Origin: Pseudomonas neustonica
Lineage (GTDB): Bacteria; Pseudomonadota; Gammaproteobacteria; Pseudomonadales; Pseudomonadaceae
Length of the DNA stretch: 64,000 bases
Reading direction: 5' to 3'
Assembly (NCBI RefSeq): GCF_003797945.1
Contig: NZ_RKKU01000007.1
Location: 92,018 to 156,017 of the forward strand
Shown: piece after piece, positions 15,791-25,569 of the stretch
Layout: each line of letters begins with the position of its first letter
Numbering within the stretch: position 1 is the stretch's first letter
Notes under the pieces: generated by a model
Told to the model about the DNA's origin: nothing
Databases searched by the model: none
What the model saw: the letters and a program-made list of their open reading frames with translations, nothing else
Program-made: the position numbers and the translations under genes

Positions 15791-18700
15791 TCACATGGGG
15801 GGGGAGCCGTCGCCCGGCTCATCATCGGCTCTATCGCTCGGGGTTTGCGGATCAGGATCAGGGCGGCTGGTGGGTAGCGCCTTGCTGCTCTGATCAGCCG
15901 GTTCGTCTATACGATAGCTGTGTACCAGTTTTTCCAGACCCTTGCTGTCGCGCAGATTGATATCCAGCTGACGGAAGGCGATCTCAATACCGTTTTCCTT
16001 GAACAGGCGGTCGATCTCGCGGTTGATTTCGTCAGTCGCCTGGTTGCGATCAGCCAGCTCTTTCACGTGCACGCGAAGTTCGTGATCCAGTGTGCTGTCG
16101 CTGAAATTGAGGAACAGCACCATTGGTTCAGGGTCTTTCAACACCCGGGCATTATTGGCTGCTATCTGCATCAGTAATTGGCGAACCTTGGCCACGTCGG
16201 AGCCATAGGCAACGCCAACCTTGATAATGACGCGGGTGATGGTGTCCTGTAGTGACCAGTTGATGATCTGCTCGGTAACAAAGTTCTTGTTGGGAACAAT
16301 GATCTCTTTATTGTCGAAATCAGTGATAGTGGTGGCACGGATGCGTATGCGGTTGATAGTGCCGGACAAGGGCCCAATGGTGACTACGTCACCAATACGC
16401 ACCGGGCGCTCGAACAGAATGATCAAGCCTGAAATAAAGTTGGCGAAAATTTCCTGTAGACCAAAGCCCAAGCCAACGCCGAGAGCCGCGACCAGCCATT
16501 GCAGTTTGTCCCAGCTCACGCCCAAGGAAGAGAGCGCACTGACCAGACCGAAGCCGACGATGACATAGCTCAGCAGGGTGGTAACTGCGTAGCTGGTGCC
16601 TTGCCGCAGCTCCATGCGCGACAGTACCAGGATCTCCAATAACCCCGGCAGGTTGCGCGCAAGGGTAAAGGTCAGAATCAGGGTGATGAGTGCGCCGAGG
16701 ATATCGCCGGCACTAATGGGTACCGCTTCGCCGGCGGTGACGCCGTCGCCTGAGTATTGCCAGAGGGTGACTGACTCCAGATAGGACGCGGCACTGATCA
16801 GGTCGGCCCAGGTAAAGTAGAGCGCAACGGTGAACAGGATCACCAGTGCCAGCTTGGCCAGTCGTAACGACTGCTGGTTAATCTGCTGAATGTTCATTTC
16901 CGGTACTTCAACAGAGGGGACTTCGCTATCCTGACCCTCGCGGGCCTCTGCTGCCTGTCGCTTGGCGACTGCGCGCTGGTAAGCGAGCCGGCGTCCAGCG
17001 ACGTTCAGGTTGCGCACTACGGTGCCTTCGACCAGCATCCAGAGCACGATCAAATAGAGGCTATCGATAAAGCGTTCAGCCAGCTTGACTGCGGTGTAGT
17101 GGTAGCCCCAGGCGGTCAGGCCCGCGAGTGCCAGGGGGGCGATAATCAACACTACGGTGGCGCTGAAATGCAGAACCCGCGAATCATAGAGTGGCTCACT
17201 GCGCCACATGATGCGGCCAAGCAATCCGGCCAGTAGAAACATGCCCAGCAACATGATGGCGCGACCTAGCGCGTCTCCACCCATTTGCTCCGGTAACGAG
17301 CCGTGAAGCCCAAAGACCAGTACCAGCGGCATGAGTATCCAGGCCAGGCGTCTGGTCAGCACATGCAGCCGTTGAACCAGCTTGTCGTCCCAATGGAAAT
17401 GCCGAACAGCAATGCCCCGTGGGTCCAGTACTCGATACAGCAGATGCAGCACGACCCAGGCCAGACTAAGTTTGAGCAATGCCAGCCCGAGTGAGGGCAT
17501 AGCCGCTTCGTGGCCCAAGTGCATGATCAACCCGAGGTTCATCAAGGCGATCGGAATAGGACTTATCAGTAACAGCGTCAGAACCAGTGCGCGCGGCGTA
17601 TGCCAAGGACTATCGCGGCGGAAATGGCCCACTTCGTCATTCAGTGTATTTAGCCGGCGGCGCATACTTGGCTTGCGCCAGAAATAAAGCCCCAGAAAAA
17701 TGACAAAGCCGCCTACCCAGGGGTAATGCTTTTTCAAGGTGCTAAGCACGTTCTCTGCGACCTGCTTGAGGTGCAGGCTCTCTACCTGACGCTTGGCCTG
17801 GGCGGGGAAGTCGAGCACCCAGTTCTTGTCCAGAGGACGGCTGCTGGCTACCCAGAACAGTTGATCATCAATGGTGCGCTGCAGGTCGTTGCTCAGTTGC
17901 TGCAGCTGGCGCTGATTGATTTGCAGGCTGATGGCCAGATTGATCAGGGTATTGATGTTGTTGTTCAGCTGTTCAACCAGGGTCACCCGGCTGTTAACCA
18001 TTTGCTCGAGGCCGGGCCGCAGCGTATCGCGCTGGCGCACCGGAATCTGCAATAAGAGGTTGTTCAGGTAGGCGTCTGGATTGCTCAATTCATCGCTATG
18101 CTGGTTGAGCTCAAACTGGCGCAGACGCAGATCGGCAATCTGGTCAGCGATACGGCTGTCAATATTGACCTTGGGTAGAGCGTTTTTCTGTTGATGCAGG
18201 ATGCGTGACAGCAGCAGGCTGCCTTCGAGCACGTCTATCTGCTGTTCCAACGCCTTGTCGACCTGTGACAGGTGTTCGGTCTGCTGCTTGGTTTCGATAT
18301 TTCGTCGGGTCAGGTCACCGATCTCGCTGGTCGCTGACAGGAGCTCTTCGCTCAATCCGCGGTTGATGCTGCTTTGCTGTTGCAGCACCTGATTCTGTGT
18401 TGCCTGCTCGGGTAGCGTGGCGTCGCTGACCGTTTTTTCCGATTGGCTTTGACGCTTCTCGTTGATGACGTCCTGCAATACTTTAATGTCGTCTTCGATC
18501 TGGCGGATCTGCAGGCTCAGCAGATTCTTTTTCTGCGTGGCCAGGTCTTGCAGCGCATTGTTTCCGGATAGTTTCTGGCGCAGCAGGTCGTTGGTCAGCT
18601 GCAAATAGTCACGCTCGGCCTGCAACATATCGATCCGCGCACGGCTTTGCTGGGTAGGCGGCTGGCGTTGCAGGGAGCGCAGCTGGTCGGCAACAGCTTG

Positions 18701-19207
18701 CGCGCGCTTTTGGTTCTCCGAGACACTGGCCTGGGTGCGCTCAGGTCGCGTCTGCGCTGCAATCAGTTCACCGTTAACGGCGGTGAGTTCGTTTTGCCAG
18801 GTGAACATCTGATTGACCTGGTCAGCCAGCTTGGTTTCCAGTTCATGCAGGCTCAAGGCCTGAAAGTTGTCCTTGCGCGCGCCGCCGGAAGTGTCGCGTT
18901 TAGCCAGCTGGTTATGTTTAGCGCGAATGCTCTGCGTCTCGCGCGGTGCGTTACTGATTTCCTGCTGCAGGTTATTCTGATCTTCTTTGGCTTGAAGACC
19001 TTGCTTGAGGTAGTTCAGCGTGCTCTGGTACAGGTCATTCAGCTCACGTTTGTCGGGTTCAGCCAGCGAGCTGTTGTTCAGCGTTTCAATGCTGGCATTG
19101 ACGTTGTCGATGCGTTCGCTCAGGTCATCAGGCGTCGGAGTTTCCTGGGCCAGAACGCCGGTGCTGAGAAAGAGGCAGAGCATGATCGATGACAGAAAGC
19201 GCAACAT
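15791..19207 (-). CDS. Large mechanosensitive channel (MscK/MscM type)
   Basis: The 1138-residue protein has a signal peptide (about residues 1-20, ending GVLAQ) and a long periplasmic coiled-coil-rich region up to about 480. About eight transmembrane segments follow before the MscS core (from about 860), with the pore-helix and beta-domain stretch GLGFGLQEIFANFISGLIILF and FERPVRIGDVVTIG. The size and layout match MscK/KefA or MscM. It protects cells during hypo-osmotic shock. A proline-rich cytoplasmic tail ends near the efpL promoter region. Confidence 0.88.
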   Translation of the reverse strand: MLRFLSSIMLCLFLSTGVLAQETPTPDDLSERIDNVNASIETLNNSSLAEPDKRELNDLYQSTLNYLKQGLQAKEDQNNLQQEISNAPRETQSIRAKHNQLAKRDTSGGARKDNFQALSLHELETKLADQVNQMFTWQNELTAVNGELIAAQTRPERTQASVSENQKRAQAVADQLRSLQRQPPTQQSRARIDMLQAERDYLQLTNDLLRQKLSGNNALQDLATQKKNLLSLQIRQIEDDIKVLQDVINEKRQSQSEKTVSDATLPEQATQNQVLQQQSSINRGLSEELLSATSEIGDLTRRNIETKQQTEHLSQVDKALEQQIDVLEGSLLLSRILHQQKNALPKVNIDSRIADQIADLRLRQFELNQHSDELSNPDAYLNNLLLQIPVRQRDTLRPGLEQMVNSRVTLVEQLNNNINTLINLAISLQINQRQLQQLSNDLQRTIDDQLFWVASSRPLDKNWVLDFPAQAKRQVESLHLKQVAENVLSTLKKHYPWVGGFVIFLGLYFWRKPSMRRRLNTLNDEVGHFRRDSPWHTPRALVLTLLLISPIPIALMNLGLIMHLGHEAAMPSLGLALLKLSLAWVVLHLLYRVLDPRGIAVRHFHWDDKLVQRLHVLTRRLAWILMPLVLVFGLHGSLPEQMGGDALGRAIMLLGMFLLAGLLGRIMWRSEPLYDSRVLHFSATVVLIIAPLALAGLTAWGYHYTAVKLAERFIDSLYLIVLWMLVEGTVVRNLNVAGRRLAYQRAVAKRQAAEAREGQDSEVPSVEVPEMNIQQINQQSLRLAKLALVILFTVALYFTWADLISAASYLESVTLWQYSGDGVTAGEAVPISAGDILGALITLILTFTLARNLPGLLEILVLSRMELRQGTSYAVTTLLSYVIVGFGLVSALSSLGVSWDKLQWLVAALGVGLGFGLQEIFANFISGLIILFERPVRIGDVVTIGPLSGTINRIRIRATTITDFDNKEIIVPNKNFVTEQIINWSLQDTITRVIIKVGVAYGSDVAKVRQLLMQIAANNARVLKDPEPMVLFLNFSDSTLDHELRVHVKELADRNQATDEINREIDRLFKENGIEIAFRQLDINLRDSKGLEKLVHSYRIDEPADQSSKALPTSRPDPDPQTPSDRADDEPGDGSPPM

Positions 19208-19307
19208 TAACGGTAATCCTGATTTGGCCTGACCTGAAGGGTAGCCGCCTGGCTCCTGCTTGGGAAGCTGACCCGCGCTGCGGCGTAAAGTTTCCGAATC
19301 CTGAAAC

Positions 19308-19340
19308 GCAACAGGCCACCCTCTGGAGGTGGCCTGTTGC
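19308..19340. terminator. Strong hairpin between acyl-CoA dehydrogenase and channel gene
   Basis: A perfect 13-bp stem, GCAACAGGCCACC / GGTGGCCTGTTGC, with a 7-base loop lies 30 bases after the acyl-CoA dehydrogenase stop on the minus strand. A short TTT follows the stem on the minus strand. Confidence 0.7.
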
Positions 19341-19370
19341 GATGCACTGGATCAGATCCGGGTCACGCTA

Positions 19371-21173
19371 TCAGAACCATTCATCCTGCATGTCCAGGCA
19401 GGTAGCGTCTCGGTTTTCCAGTACGTTCAGGTCGTGGTGGCAGGAAGGCACTTCCCACAGCAGAAAGTAGCGCGCCGCCTGAAGTTTGCCCTGGTAAAAG
19501 GCAACGTCGGCCTCAACACCCTTGCTCAACCCTTTTTGCGCATGCACTGCCTGCTGCAGCCAGCGCCAGCCGATGACCATGTGACCAAAGGCCTTGAGGT
19601 AGAGTGCGGAGTTGGCCACTGCCTCGTTCACCTTGCCTTGTCCCAGATCGCCAAGCAGCGCGACTGTTACTTTACCCAGGTGCGCGAGTAGCTTCTCCAG
19701 GGGCTCGCGTAGCTCGTTCAGCTCAGCATGGGCGGCAGCCTGTTTGCAGGTGGCTTGAATCAGTGCGGACAGCTGCTTGAGTGCCGAGCCATTGTTCATC
19801 ACTACCTTGCGTGCCAGCAGATCCAGCGACTGGATGCCGTTGGTGCCTTCATGTATCGGGTTCAGGCGGTTATCGCGGTAATACTGTTCAACCGGGTATT
19901 CGCGTGTGTAGCCGTGACCGCCGAGTATCTGGATAGCCAGTTCGTTGGCTTTCAGACAGTAGTCCGATGGCCAGGCCTTGACGATGGGCGTCAGTAGATC
20001 GAGCAGCTCCAGCGCCGTCTTGCGCTCGGCTTCGGTTTCCAGGGTTTCGGTATCGTCGAACAGACGGGCCGCATACAGGCCAAGATCAAAAGCGCCTTCA
20101 ACATAGGATTTCTGGGCTAGCAGCATACGCTTGACGTCAGTGTGCTCAATGATCGACACCTGAGGGGCGGTCGGGTCCTTGCCATCGGGCAAGCGGCCCT
20201 GTGGACGCTCGCGGGCATAGTTCAGAGAGTACAGGTAGCCGGCGTAGCCAAGCATTACCGCGCCCATGCCTACGCCAATGCGCGCTTCGTTCATCATCTG
20301 GAACATGCAGGCCAGGCCCTGGTGTGGCTTGCCAACCAGATAGCCGACGCAGTTGTCCTTGTCACCGAAGTTCAACGCCGTAGAGGTGGTGCCGCGCCAG
20401 CCCATCTTGTGGAATAGGCCTGCCAGTACCACGTCGTTGCGCTCACCCAGGCTGCCGTCATCGTTGACCAGAAACTTGGGCACGATAAACAGCGAGATAC
20501 CTTTTACCCCGGGCGGTGCGTCGGGCAGCTTGGCCAACACCATGTGTACGATGTTTTCGGACAGCGGGTGATCGCCGCCGGAAATGAAGATCTTGTTGCC
20601 CTTCAGGCGGTAGCTGCCGTCAGCGGCGGGCTCTGCCTTGGTGCGAATGTCCGACAGCGAGGAGCCGGCATGTGGCTCAGTCAGCGCCATGGTGCCAAAG
20701 AAGCGACCTTCGATCATTGGCTGCAGGAAGCGCTCTTTTTGCTCTTCGGTACCAAAATTCTCGATCAGATTGGCCGCGCCCATGGTCAGCATGGGGTAGG
20801 AGGAGGTGGCCGCGTTAGCTGATTGGAAATGGGCAAAACAGGCTTGCGAGAGCAAATTTGGCATCTGCATGCCGCCTTGCTCGAAGGTGCGGGTCGCGTT
20901 CAGGAAGCCGGCTTCCAGAAAGGCGTCTACCGCTGGCTTGACCTCGGGGATCAGCTCGGCCGCGCCGTCAACGTACTTGGGTTCGTTCTCATCACTTTTG
21001 CGGTTGTGCGGGGCAAACAGCTTTTCTGCGATGGTACGCGCCGTGCCGATGGCCGCATCGAAGGTTTCCCGGTTATGGTCGGCAAAGCGTGGGCGCTGGG
21101 TCAAACCTTCGGCATCCAGTACTTCGTAGAGTTCGAAGGCCAGGTTGCGTTGGTCAATGAGCATTTCGGACAT
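19371..21173 (-). CDS. Acyl-CoA dehydrogenase (FadE-like)
   Basis: The 600-residue protein has the acyl-CoA dehydrogenase core: FGTMALTEPHAGSSLSDIRTKA and GNKIFISGGDHPLSENIVH in the FAD/substrate region, and QILGGHGYTREYPVEQYYRD with IHEGTNGIQSLDLLARK near the catalytic Glu. A C-terminal extension of about 120 residues is typical of the 600-residue FadE-type group. It catalyses the first oxidation step of fatty acid beta-oxidation. ATG at 21173 has AGAGGTGA as ribosome-binding site. A second enzyme of this group is at 29201-31006. Confidence 0.9.
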   Translation of the reverse strand: MSEMLIDQRNLAFELYEVLDAEGLTQRPRFADHNRETFDAAIGTARTIAEKLFAPHNRKSDENEPKYVDGAAELIPEVKPAVDAFLEAGFLNATRTFEQGGMQMPNLLSQACFAHFQSANAATSSYPMLTMGAANLIENFGTEEQKERFLQPMIEGRFFGTMALTEPHAGSSLSDIRTKAEPAADGSYRLKGNKIFISGGDHPLSENIVHMVLAKLPDAPPGVKGISLFIVPKFLVNDDGSLGERNDVVLAGLFHKMGWRGTTSTALNFGDKDNCVGYLVGKPHQGLACMFQMMNEARIGVGMGAVMLGYAGYLYSLNYARERPQGRLPDGKDPTAPQVSIIEHTDVKRMLLAQKSYVEGAFDLGLYAARLFDDTETLETEAERKTALELLDLLTPIVKAWPSDYCLKANELAIQILGGHGYTREYPVEQYYRDNRLNPIHEGTNGIQSLDLLARKVVMNNGSALKQLSALIQATCKQAAAHAELNELREPLEKLLAHLGKVTVALLGDLGQGKVNEAVANSALYLKAFGHMVIGWRWLQQAVHAQKGLSKGVEADVAFYQGKLQAARYFLLWEVPSCHHDLNVLENRDATCLDMQDEWF

Positions 21174-21214
21174 AGCAGTCACCTCTAATTTGAACGCGAA
21201 GCAGTGTATTGACT

Positions 21215-21233
21215 CGTTCCCGTTGAGGGAACG
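21215..21233 (-). terminator. Short hairpin after srkA
   Basis: CGTTCCC / GGGAACG (7 bp, 5-base loop) lies between the srkA stop and the acyl-CoA dehydrogenase start. It is possibly a terminator of srkA or a regulatory site of the next gene; there is no T-run. Confidence 0.4.
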
Positions 21234-21260
21234 GCCATTGATGTTTCTTATACAGTCAGA

Positions 21261-22241
21261 TCAGAACAGCCGAAGCACCGGCTCATCCAGTGCGGCTCGC
21301 TGTTCGCGTAGCGTCAATATCTGATCGGCCCAGTAGCGCTCACTGGCGAACCAGGGAAAGTGCATGGGGAAAGCCGGGTCGTCCCAGCGCCGAGCCAGCC
21401 AGGCGCTGTAGTGAATCAGACGCAGAGTACGCAGCGGTTCGATCAGTGCCAGTTGCGATGGGTCAAAGTCGTAAAACTCGTTATAGCCGTCGGCCAGCTC
21501 GGCAATCTGAGCCTGGCGCTGGTCGCGCTCACCGGAGAGCATCATCCACAGGTCCTGGATCGCTGGTCCCTGCCGGCAATCATCCAGATCGACCATGTAC
21601 AGGCTCTCGTCTCGCCACAACAGATTACCCACATGCAGATCGCCGTGCATCCGCAGGGTACTGCAGGGGTGCTGGGCAAAGCGTTCGGCCACGACCTTTA
21701 ACAGGTCATCAGCAACCGAAAAATAAGCGGCCTGCAATCCGGCAGGCACCACGTTGGCGCTGCGCAGGAAGGCCAGGCTGTCGACGCCGAAGCTTTGCAC
21801 TGTCAGTTCTGGACGATGTTCGAAGGGCCGCATGGCACCGACGGCGTGCAGGCGACCGACCAGACGACCCAGCATCAGTAAGTGATCAGGGTCTTCAAAT
21901 TCGGGGGCGCGGCCACCAAAGCGTTTGAACAGGCTGAAACGAAAACCAGCGAACTCGAACAGGGTTTCGCCGCCGATCTGCATGGGCGGAATCACCGGTA
22001 TTTCGCGCTCGACCAGTTCAAGCGAAAACTGGTGCTCTTCCAGAATTGACGCGTCGCTCCAGCGCTGCGGGCGGTAGAACTTGGCAATCAGGGGTTGGGC
22101 ATCTTCGATACCCACTTGAAACACCCGGTTCTCATAACTGTTAAGCGTCAGAGTGCGGGCGTCGGAGACAAAGCCCAGCGACTCCACTGCGTCGAGAACA
22201 GTGTCGGGAGTCAGCAAAGCAAAGGGATGGTGCGCGTCCAT
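21261..22241 (-). CDS. srkA: Stress response kinase A (YihE)
   Basis: The 326-residue protein belongs to the SrkA/RdoA kinase family (aminoglycoside-phosphotransferase-like fold). The catalytic loop is MHGDLHVGNLLWRD and the metal-binding Asp is in MVDLDDCRQGP. It is a cytosolic Ser/Thr kinase linked to survival of oxidative and envelope stress in E. coli. The start at 22241 (MDAHHPF) was chosen; an in-frame ATG lies at 22271. Confidence 0.87.
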   Translation of the reverse strand: MDAHHPFALLTPDTVLDAVESLGFVSDARTLTLNSYENRVFQVGIEDAQPLIAKFYRPQRWSDASILEEHQFSLELVEREIPVIPPMQIGGETLFEFAGFRFSLFKRFGGRAPEFEDPDHLLMLGRLVGRLHAVGAMRPFEHRPELTVQSFGVDSLAFLRSANVVPAGLQAAYFSVADDLLKVVAERFAQHPCSTLRMHGDLHVGNLLWRDESLYMVDLDDCRQGPAIQDLWMMLSGERDQRQAQIAELADGYNEFYDFDPSQLALIEPLRTLRLIHYSAWLARRWDDPAFPMHFPWFASERYWADQILTLREQRAALDEPVLRLF

Positions 22242-22326
22242 AGCCGGTTCGCCTGTCGCTGAAAAGGGCATCTATGGTGTCACAGATCGCGGGGCGACTG
22301 GTAACCATCGTCCGTAGCTGTTTGTT

Positions 22327-23046
22327 TCACGGCGTGCGGGCGGCGCACCACACCTGTACTGAGCGTGCGCCGCTGCGTAGCAGGGTTCGGCTAGCCTCAG
22401 CGGCGGTATCTCCGGTGGTCATGACGTCATCGATCAGTGCGATGTCGCGGTCTTTGATCGCCGCTGTATTTGCGCAATGAAAGGCGCCTTGCAGGTTGCT
22501 GTGGCGCTGGCGCGCATTGAGCCCCTGTTGTGGCTGAGTGTCACGAACGCGCTCTAGTGCTTGCAAGTGCAGACTGATACTTAGTCCACGTGCCAGCGGG
22601 CGCGCCAGCTCGAAGGCTTGATTGTAGCCGCGCTGTGCCTGTCGCCTGGGGTGCATGGGCATGGCCACCAGCAGATCTGGTCGGCGCTCAGGGTGCTGCT
22701 CCAGATAGTCGGTCAGGCGCATTAGCATGAGCTGGCTGAGTAGTCTGCCGTAGGCGGCCTGGCGGTGATATTTGAAGGCTGGAATGAGCGCGTCTACCGG
22801 GAATCGATAGAGCAGCGGCGCCGTGGCGTGTATGAAGGGTGGTGGCCGGTTCAGGCACTGGCCGCAAAGGCTGTCTGCTTGAGGAATGGGTAGGGCGCAC
22901 TGGCGACATGCGGTATGCAGCCAGGGTAAATCAGCCAGGCAACCAGTGCACAGCGCCGGGTCGCGGTGGCGTGTTTTCAAACCGCATAGCAGGCAATAGC
23001 TTGCAAGGTTGTTTTTTAACCAACTGTAAACTCTATAGTCTTTCAA
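22327..23046 (-). CDS. comF: ComF-family amidophosphoribosyltransferase-like protein
   Basis: The 239-residue protein has N-terminal cysteine pairs of a double zinc ribbon (CLLCG, CTGC, CRQCALP, CGQC) and a C-terminal PRPP-binding motif (DIALIDDVMTTGDTAAEAS). ComF proteins take part in DNA uptake in competent bacteria; in Pseudomonas the role is not settled. The only start that keeps the zinc ribbon is a TTG at 23046. That codon lies inside the BirA-type operator of the divergent bio operon, so its promoter must lie within the bioB leader. Confidence 0.82.
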   Translation of the reverse strand: MKDYRVYSWLKNNLASYCLLCGLKTRHRDPALCTGCLADLPWLHTACRQCALPIPQADSLCGQCLNRPPPFIHATAPLLYRFPVDALIPAFKYHRQAAYGRLLSQLMLMRLTDYLEQHPERRPDLLVAMPMHPRRQAQRGYNQAFELARPLARGLSISLHLQALERVRDTQPQQGLNARQRHSNLQGAFHCANTAAIKDRDIALIDDVMTTGDTAAEASRTLLRSGARSVQVWCAARTP

Positions 23047-23056
23047 TGGTTGACAG
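23024..23056 (+). promoter_or_regulatory. BirA (biotin repressor) operator and bio promoter
   Basis: CTGTAAACT (23024-23032), 15 bases, then GGTTGACAG (23048-23056) closely matches the gamma-proteobacterial BirA box TTGTAAACC-N15-GGTTTACAA. A -10-like TATAGT (23034-23039) sits between the half-sites, so BirA bound with biotinoyl-AMP would block the promoter. bioB starts 80 bases downstream at 23136. Confidence 0.72.
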
Positions 23057-23135
23057 CCTCCGTGCCGTCGTTATTATGCTCCGCATAGAGTGAACCCTTG
23101 AGGGTTCCCAAGCAATGAACAAAGGATACGTATCC

Positions 23136-24185
23136 ATGACCGCCTCCGTGACTCGCCACGACTGGACTCCCGCCGACGTGCTGGCGCTGTTCCGCCTGCC
23201 ATTCAATGACCTGTTGTTCCGCGCGCAGAGCGTTCATCGCGAGCACTTTGATCCAAACCGGGTGCAGGTTTCTACCCTGTTGTCGATCAAGACGGGGGCC
23301 TGCCCCGAAGACTGCAAATACTGCCCGCAGTCAGGCCATTACAACACGGGTCTGGACAAGGAAAAGTTGCTGGAAGTGCAAAAGGTACTGGATGAAGCCA
23401 CTGCGGCAAAAAACATCGGTGCCACCCGCTTCTGCATGGGGGCGGCCTGGAAGCACCCCTCCGAGAAAGATATGCCTTACGTGCTGGAAATGGTGCGCGG
23501 TGTGCGCGCCATGGGGCTGGAAACCTGCATGACCCTGGGTAAATTGACCAAGGAGCAGACAGCGGCTCTGGCCGATGCTGGTCTCGATTACTACAACCAC
23601 AACCTGGATACCTCGCCTGAGTTCTACGGCAACATTATTACTACTCGCACCTATGGCGACCGGCTGGAAACCTTGGCCTATGTGCGCGATGCGGGTATGA
23701 AAATCTGCTCCGGCGGTATTTTGGGTTTGGGTGAGTCGGTTGAAGACCGTGCCGGTCTGCTGATTCAACTGGCCAACTTGCCGGAGCATCCTGAGAGTGT
23801 GCCAATCAATATGTTGGTTAAGGTGAAGGGTACGCCGCTGGAAAACGAGGAAGATGTTGATCCTTTCGATTTCATCCGAACCCTCGCAGTCGCCCGCATC
23901 ATGATGCCCAAGTCGCACGTTCGCCTCTCTGCCGGGCGTGAGCAGATGAACGAGCAGACTCAGTCGCTCGCTTTCTTTGCCGGTGCCAATTCCATCTTTT
24001 ATGGCGAGCGTTTGCTCACCACGGCCAACCCGCAGGCCGGTAAGGATATGCGTCTGTTTGAGCGCCTGGGCATCAAGCCCGAAGAGCGTGAAGAACACGA
24101 TGATGAGGTGCACCAGGCGGCGATCGAGCAGGCGCTGGTTGAGCAACGCGACAGTGCCTTGTTCACTGACGCAGCAGCGGTTTAA
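23136..24185 (+). CDS. bioB: Biotin synthase
   Basis: The 349-residue radical-SAM enzyme inserts sulfur into dethiobiotin. The CxxxCxxC cluster motif is at residues 56-63 (CPEDCKYC), followed by typical BioB stretches such as [10 protein letters not shown] and [12 protein letters not shown]. It is the first gene of bioB-bioF-bioH-bioC-bioD, behind a BirA operator. The start at 23136 ([10 protein letters not shown]) has AAGGAT upstream; an in-frame ATG at 23115 is also possible. A heptad-repeat element begins about 10 bases after the stop and separates it from bioF. Confidence 0.95.
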   Translation: MTASVTRHDWTPADVLALFRLPFNDLLFRAQSVHREHFDPNRVQVSTLLSIKTGACPEDCKYCPQSGHYNTGLDKEKLLEVQKVLDEATAAKNIGATRFCMGAAWKHPSEKDMPYVLEMVRGVRAMGLETCMTLGKLTKEQTAALADAGLDYYNHNLDTSPEFYGNIITTRTYGDRLETLAYVRDAGMKICSGGILGLGESVEDRAGLLIQLANLPEHPESVPINMLVKVKGTPLENEEDVDPFDFIRTLAVARIMMPKSHVRLSAGREQMNEQTQSLAFFAGANSIFYGERLLTTANPQAGKDMRLFERLGIKPEEREEHDDEVHQAAIEQALVEQRDSALFTDAAAV

Positions 24186-24192
24186 ATCCAGC

Positions 24193-24365
24193 CCAAGCCA
24201 CAAGCCACAAGCCACAAGCCACAAGCCACAAGCCACAAGCCACAAGCCACAAGCCACAAGCCACAAGCCACAAGCCACAAGCCACAAGTTAATAGAAGGC
24301 TGTAGCCCACCGCGGGTTTTCCTGGCGCTTGCAGCTTGCAGCTTGCAGCTTGCAGCTTGTAGCTC
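24193..24365. repeat. Heptad inverted-array element, copy B (bioB-bioF)
   Basis: The left array (24194-24289) is 14 copies of CAAG at exact 7-bp period, nearly all identical CAAGCCA units. The right array has GCTT at 24327, 24334, 24341, 24348 and 24355 plus a final GCTC at 24362, spaced by 7. The 38-base loop holds no gene. It lies inside the biotin operon and ends 16 bases before the GTG of bioF. The uniformity of the left array suggests recent unit expansion. Confidence 0.92.
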
Positions 24366-24380
24366 AAACGAGTCCTCTCC

Positions 24381-25565
24381 GTGCCATTTGATCTTTCCTC
24401 ACGCTTGGCAGCGCGTCGTGCTGCCCACCTCTATCGCCGCCGACCTTTGTTGGATGCGCCGCAGGATGTGCGGGTGCGCGTCGATGGTGAGAACTTGCTG
24501 GCGTTCTGCAGTAATGACTATCTGGGTCTGGCCAATCACCCCGAGGTGATTGAGGCTTTTGCGCAGGGTGCTCGGCGTTGGGGGGTGGGCGGTGGCGCGT
24601 CGCACCTGGTTGTCGGTCACAGCACGCCGCATCACGAGCTTGAAGAAGCGTTGGCCCAGCTCACAGGGCGGCCGCGTGCACTGCTGCTGTCTAGCGGCTA
24701 TATGGCTAATTTGGGGACAGTTACTGCGCTGGTCGGGCAGGGCGATACGGTGCTTGAAGATCGTTTGAATCATGCCTCTTTGCTCGATGCCGGTTTGCTC
24801 AGTGGCGCCCGCTTCTCACGTTATCTGCACAATGATCCGGCCAGCCTCGCGGCGCGACTGGAAAAGGCGACCGGTGATACCCTGATAGTGACCGATGGCG
24901 TGTTCAGCATGGATGGCGATCTCGCCAACCTGCCGGAGCTATGCGCTCAGGCCCGCAGTCGCGGCGCCTGGATGATGGTTGATGATGCTCACGGCTTTGG
25001 CTGTTTGGGTCAGCAGGGTGGCGGCATTGTTGAGCACTTTGGCCTTGGGCTGGAAGAGGTTCCAGTATTGGTCGGCACCCTCGGCAAAGCCTTTGGCACG
25101 TCGGGCGCCTTTGTCGCGGGCAGTGAGGAGTTGATTGAAACGCTGATTCAGTTTGCTCGTCCCTATATTTACACCACCAGTCAGCCACCGGCCGTCGCCT
25201 GTGCAACACTCAAGAGCTTGCAGCTGTTGCGCGATGAGCATTGGCGGCGTAGCCACCTGCAGCAGCTTATTGCGCGGTTTCGCCAGGGCGCCGGTGAGCT
25301 TGGTCTGCAATTGATGGAGAGTCCTACGCCCATTCAGCCGATTCTGGTTGGTAGCAGCGCTAGAGCGATGGCGCTGTCGGCCGCTCTGCGCGGGCAAGGT
25401 ATCATGGTGACTGCCATCCGCCCGCCGACAGTGCCCCGCAACACGGCACGCCTGCGCGTGACCCTCTCCGCCGCACACAGCGATAGCGATGTCGATCAAT
25501 TGCTGGATGCCCTTAAATTCGCTTTGGCAGGTCTTCCCGAACAGGACTTGGCTGATGAAGAGTGA
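24381..25565 (+). CDS. bioF: 8-amino-7-oxononanoate synthase
   Basis: The 394-residue PLP enzyme condenses pimeloyl-ACP with alanine. Family motifs are [32 protein letters not shown] and the PLP lysine in [14 protein letters not shown]. The start is GTG at 24381, directly after repeat element B, and lacks a strong Shine-Dalgarno sequence. Its translation may therefore depend on the upstream transcript structure. Confidence 0.94.
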   Translation: MPFDLSSRLAARRAAHLYRRRPLLDAPQDVRVRVDGENLLAFCSNDYLGLANHPEVIEAFAQGARRWGVGGGASHLVVGHSTPHHELEEALAQLTGRPRALLLSSGYMANLGTVTALVGQGDTVLEDRLNHASLLDAGLLSGARFSRYLHNDPASLAARLEKATGDTLIVTDGVFSMDGDLANLPELCAQARSRGAWMMVDDAHGFGCLGQQGGGIVEHFGLGLEEVPVLVGTLGKAFGTSGAFVAGSEELIETLIQFARPYIYTTSQPPAVACATLKSLQLLRDEHWRRSHLQQLIARFRQGAGELGLQLMESPTPIQPILVGSSARAMALSAALRGQGIMVTAIRPPTVPRNTARLRVTLSAAHSDSDVDQLLDALKFALAGLPEQDLADEE

Positions 25566-25569
25566 CCTG

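Noticed and set aside
23331..24549. Long open frames crossing the bioB-bioF repeat array on both strands, encoding strings such as LWLVACG repeats
   Set aside because: They are translations of the 7-bp array plus antisense or shifted frames of bioB and bioF; no start signals or protein family support them.
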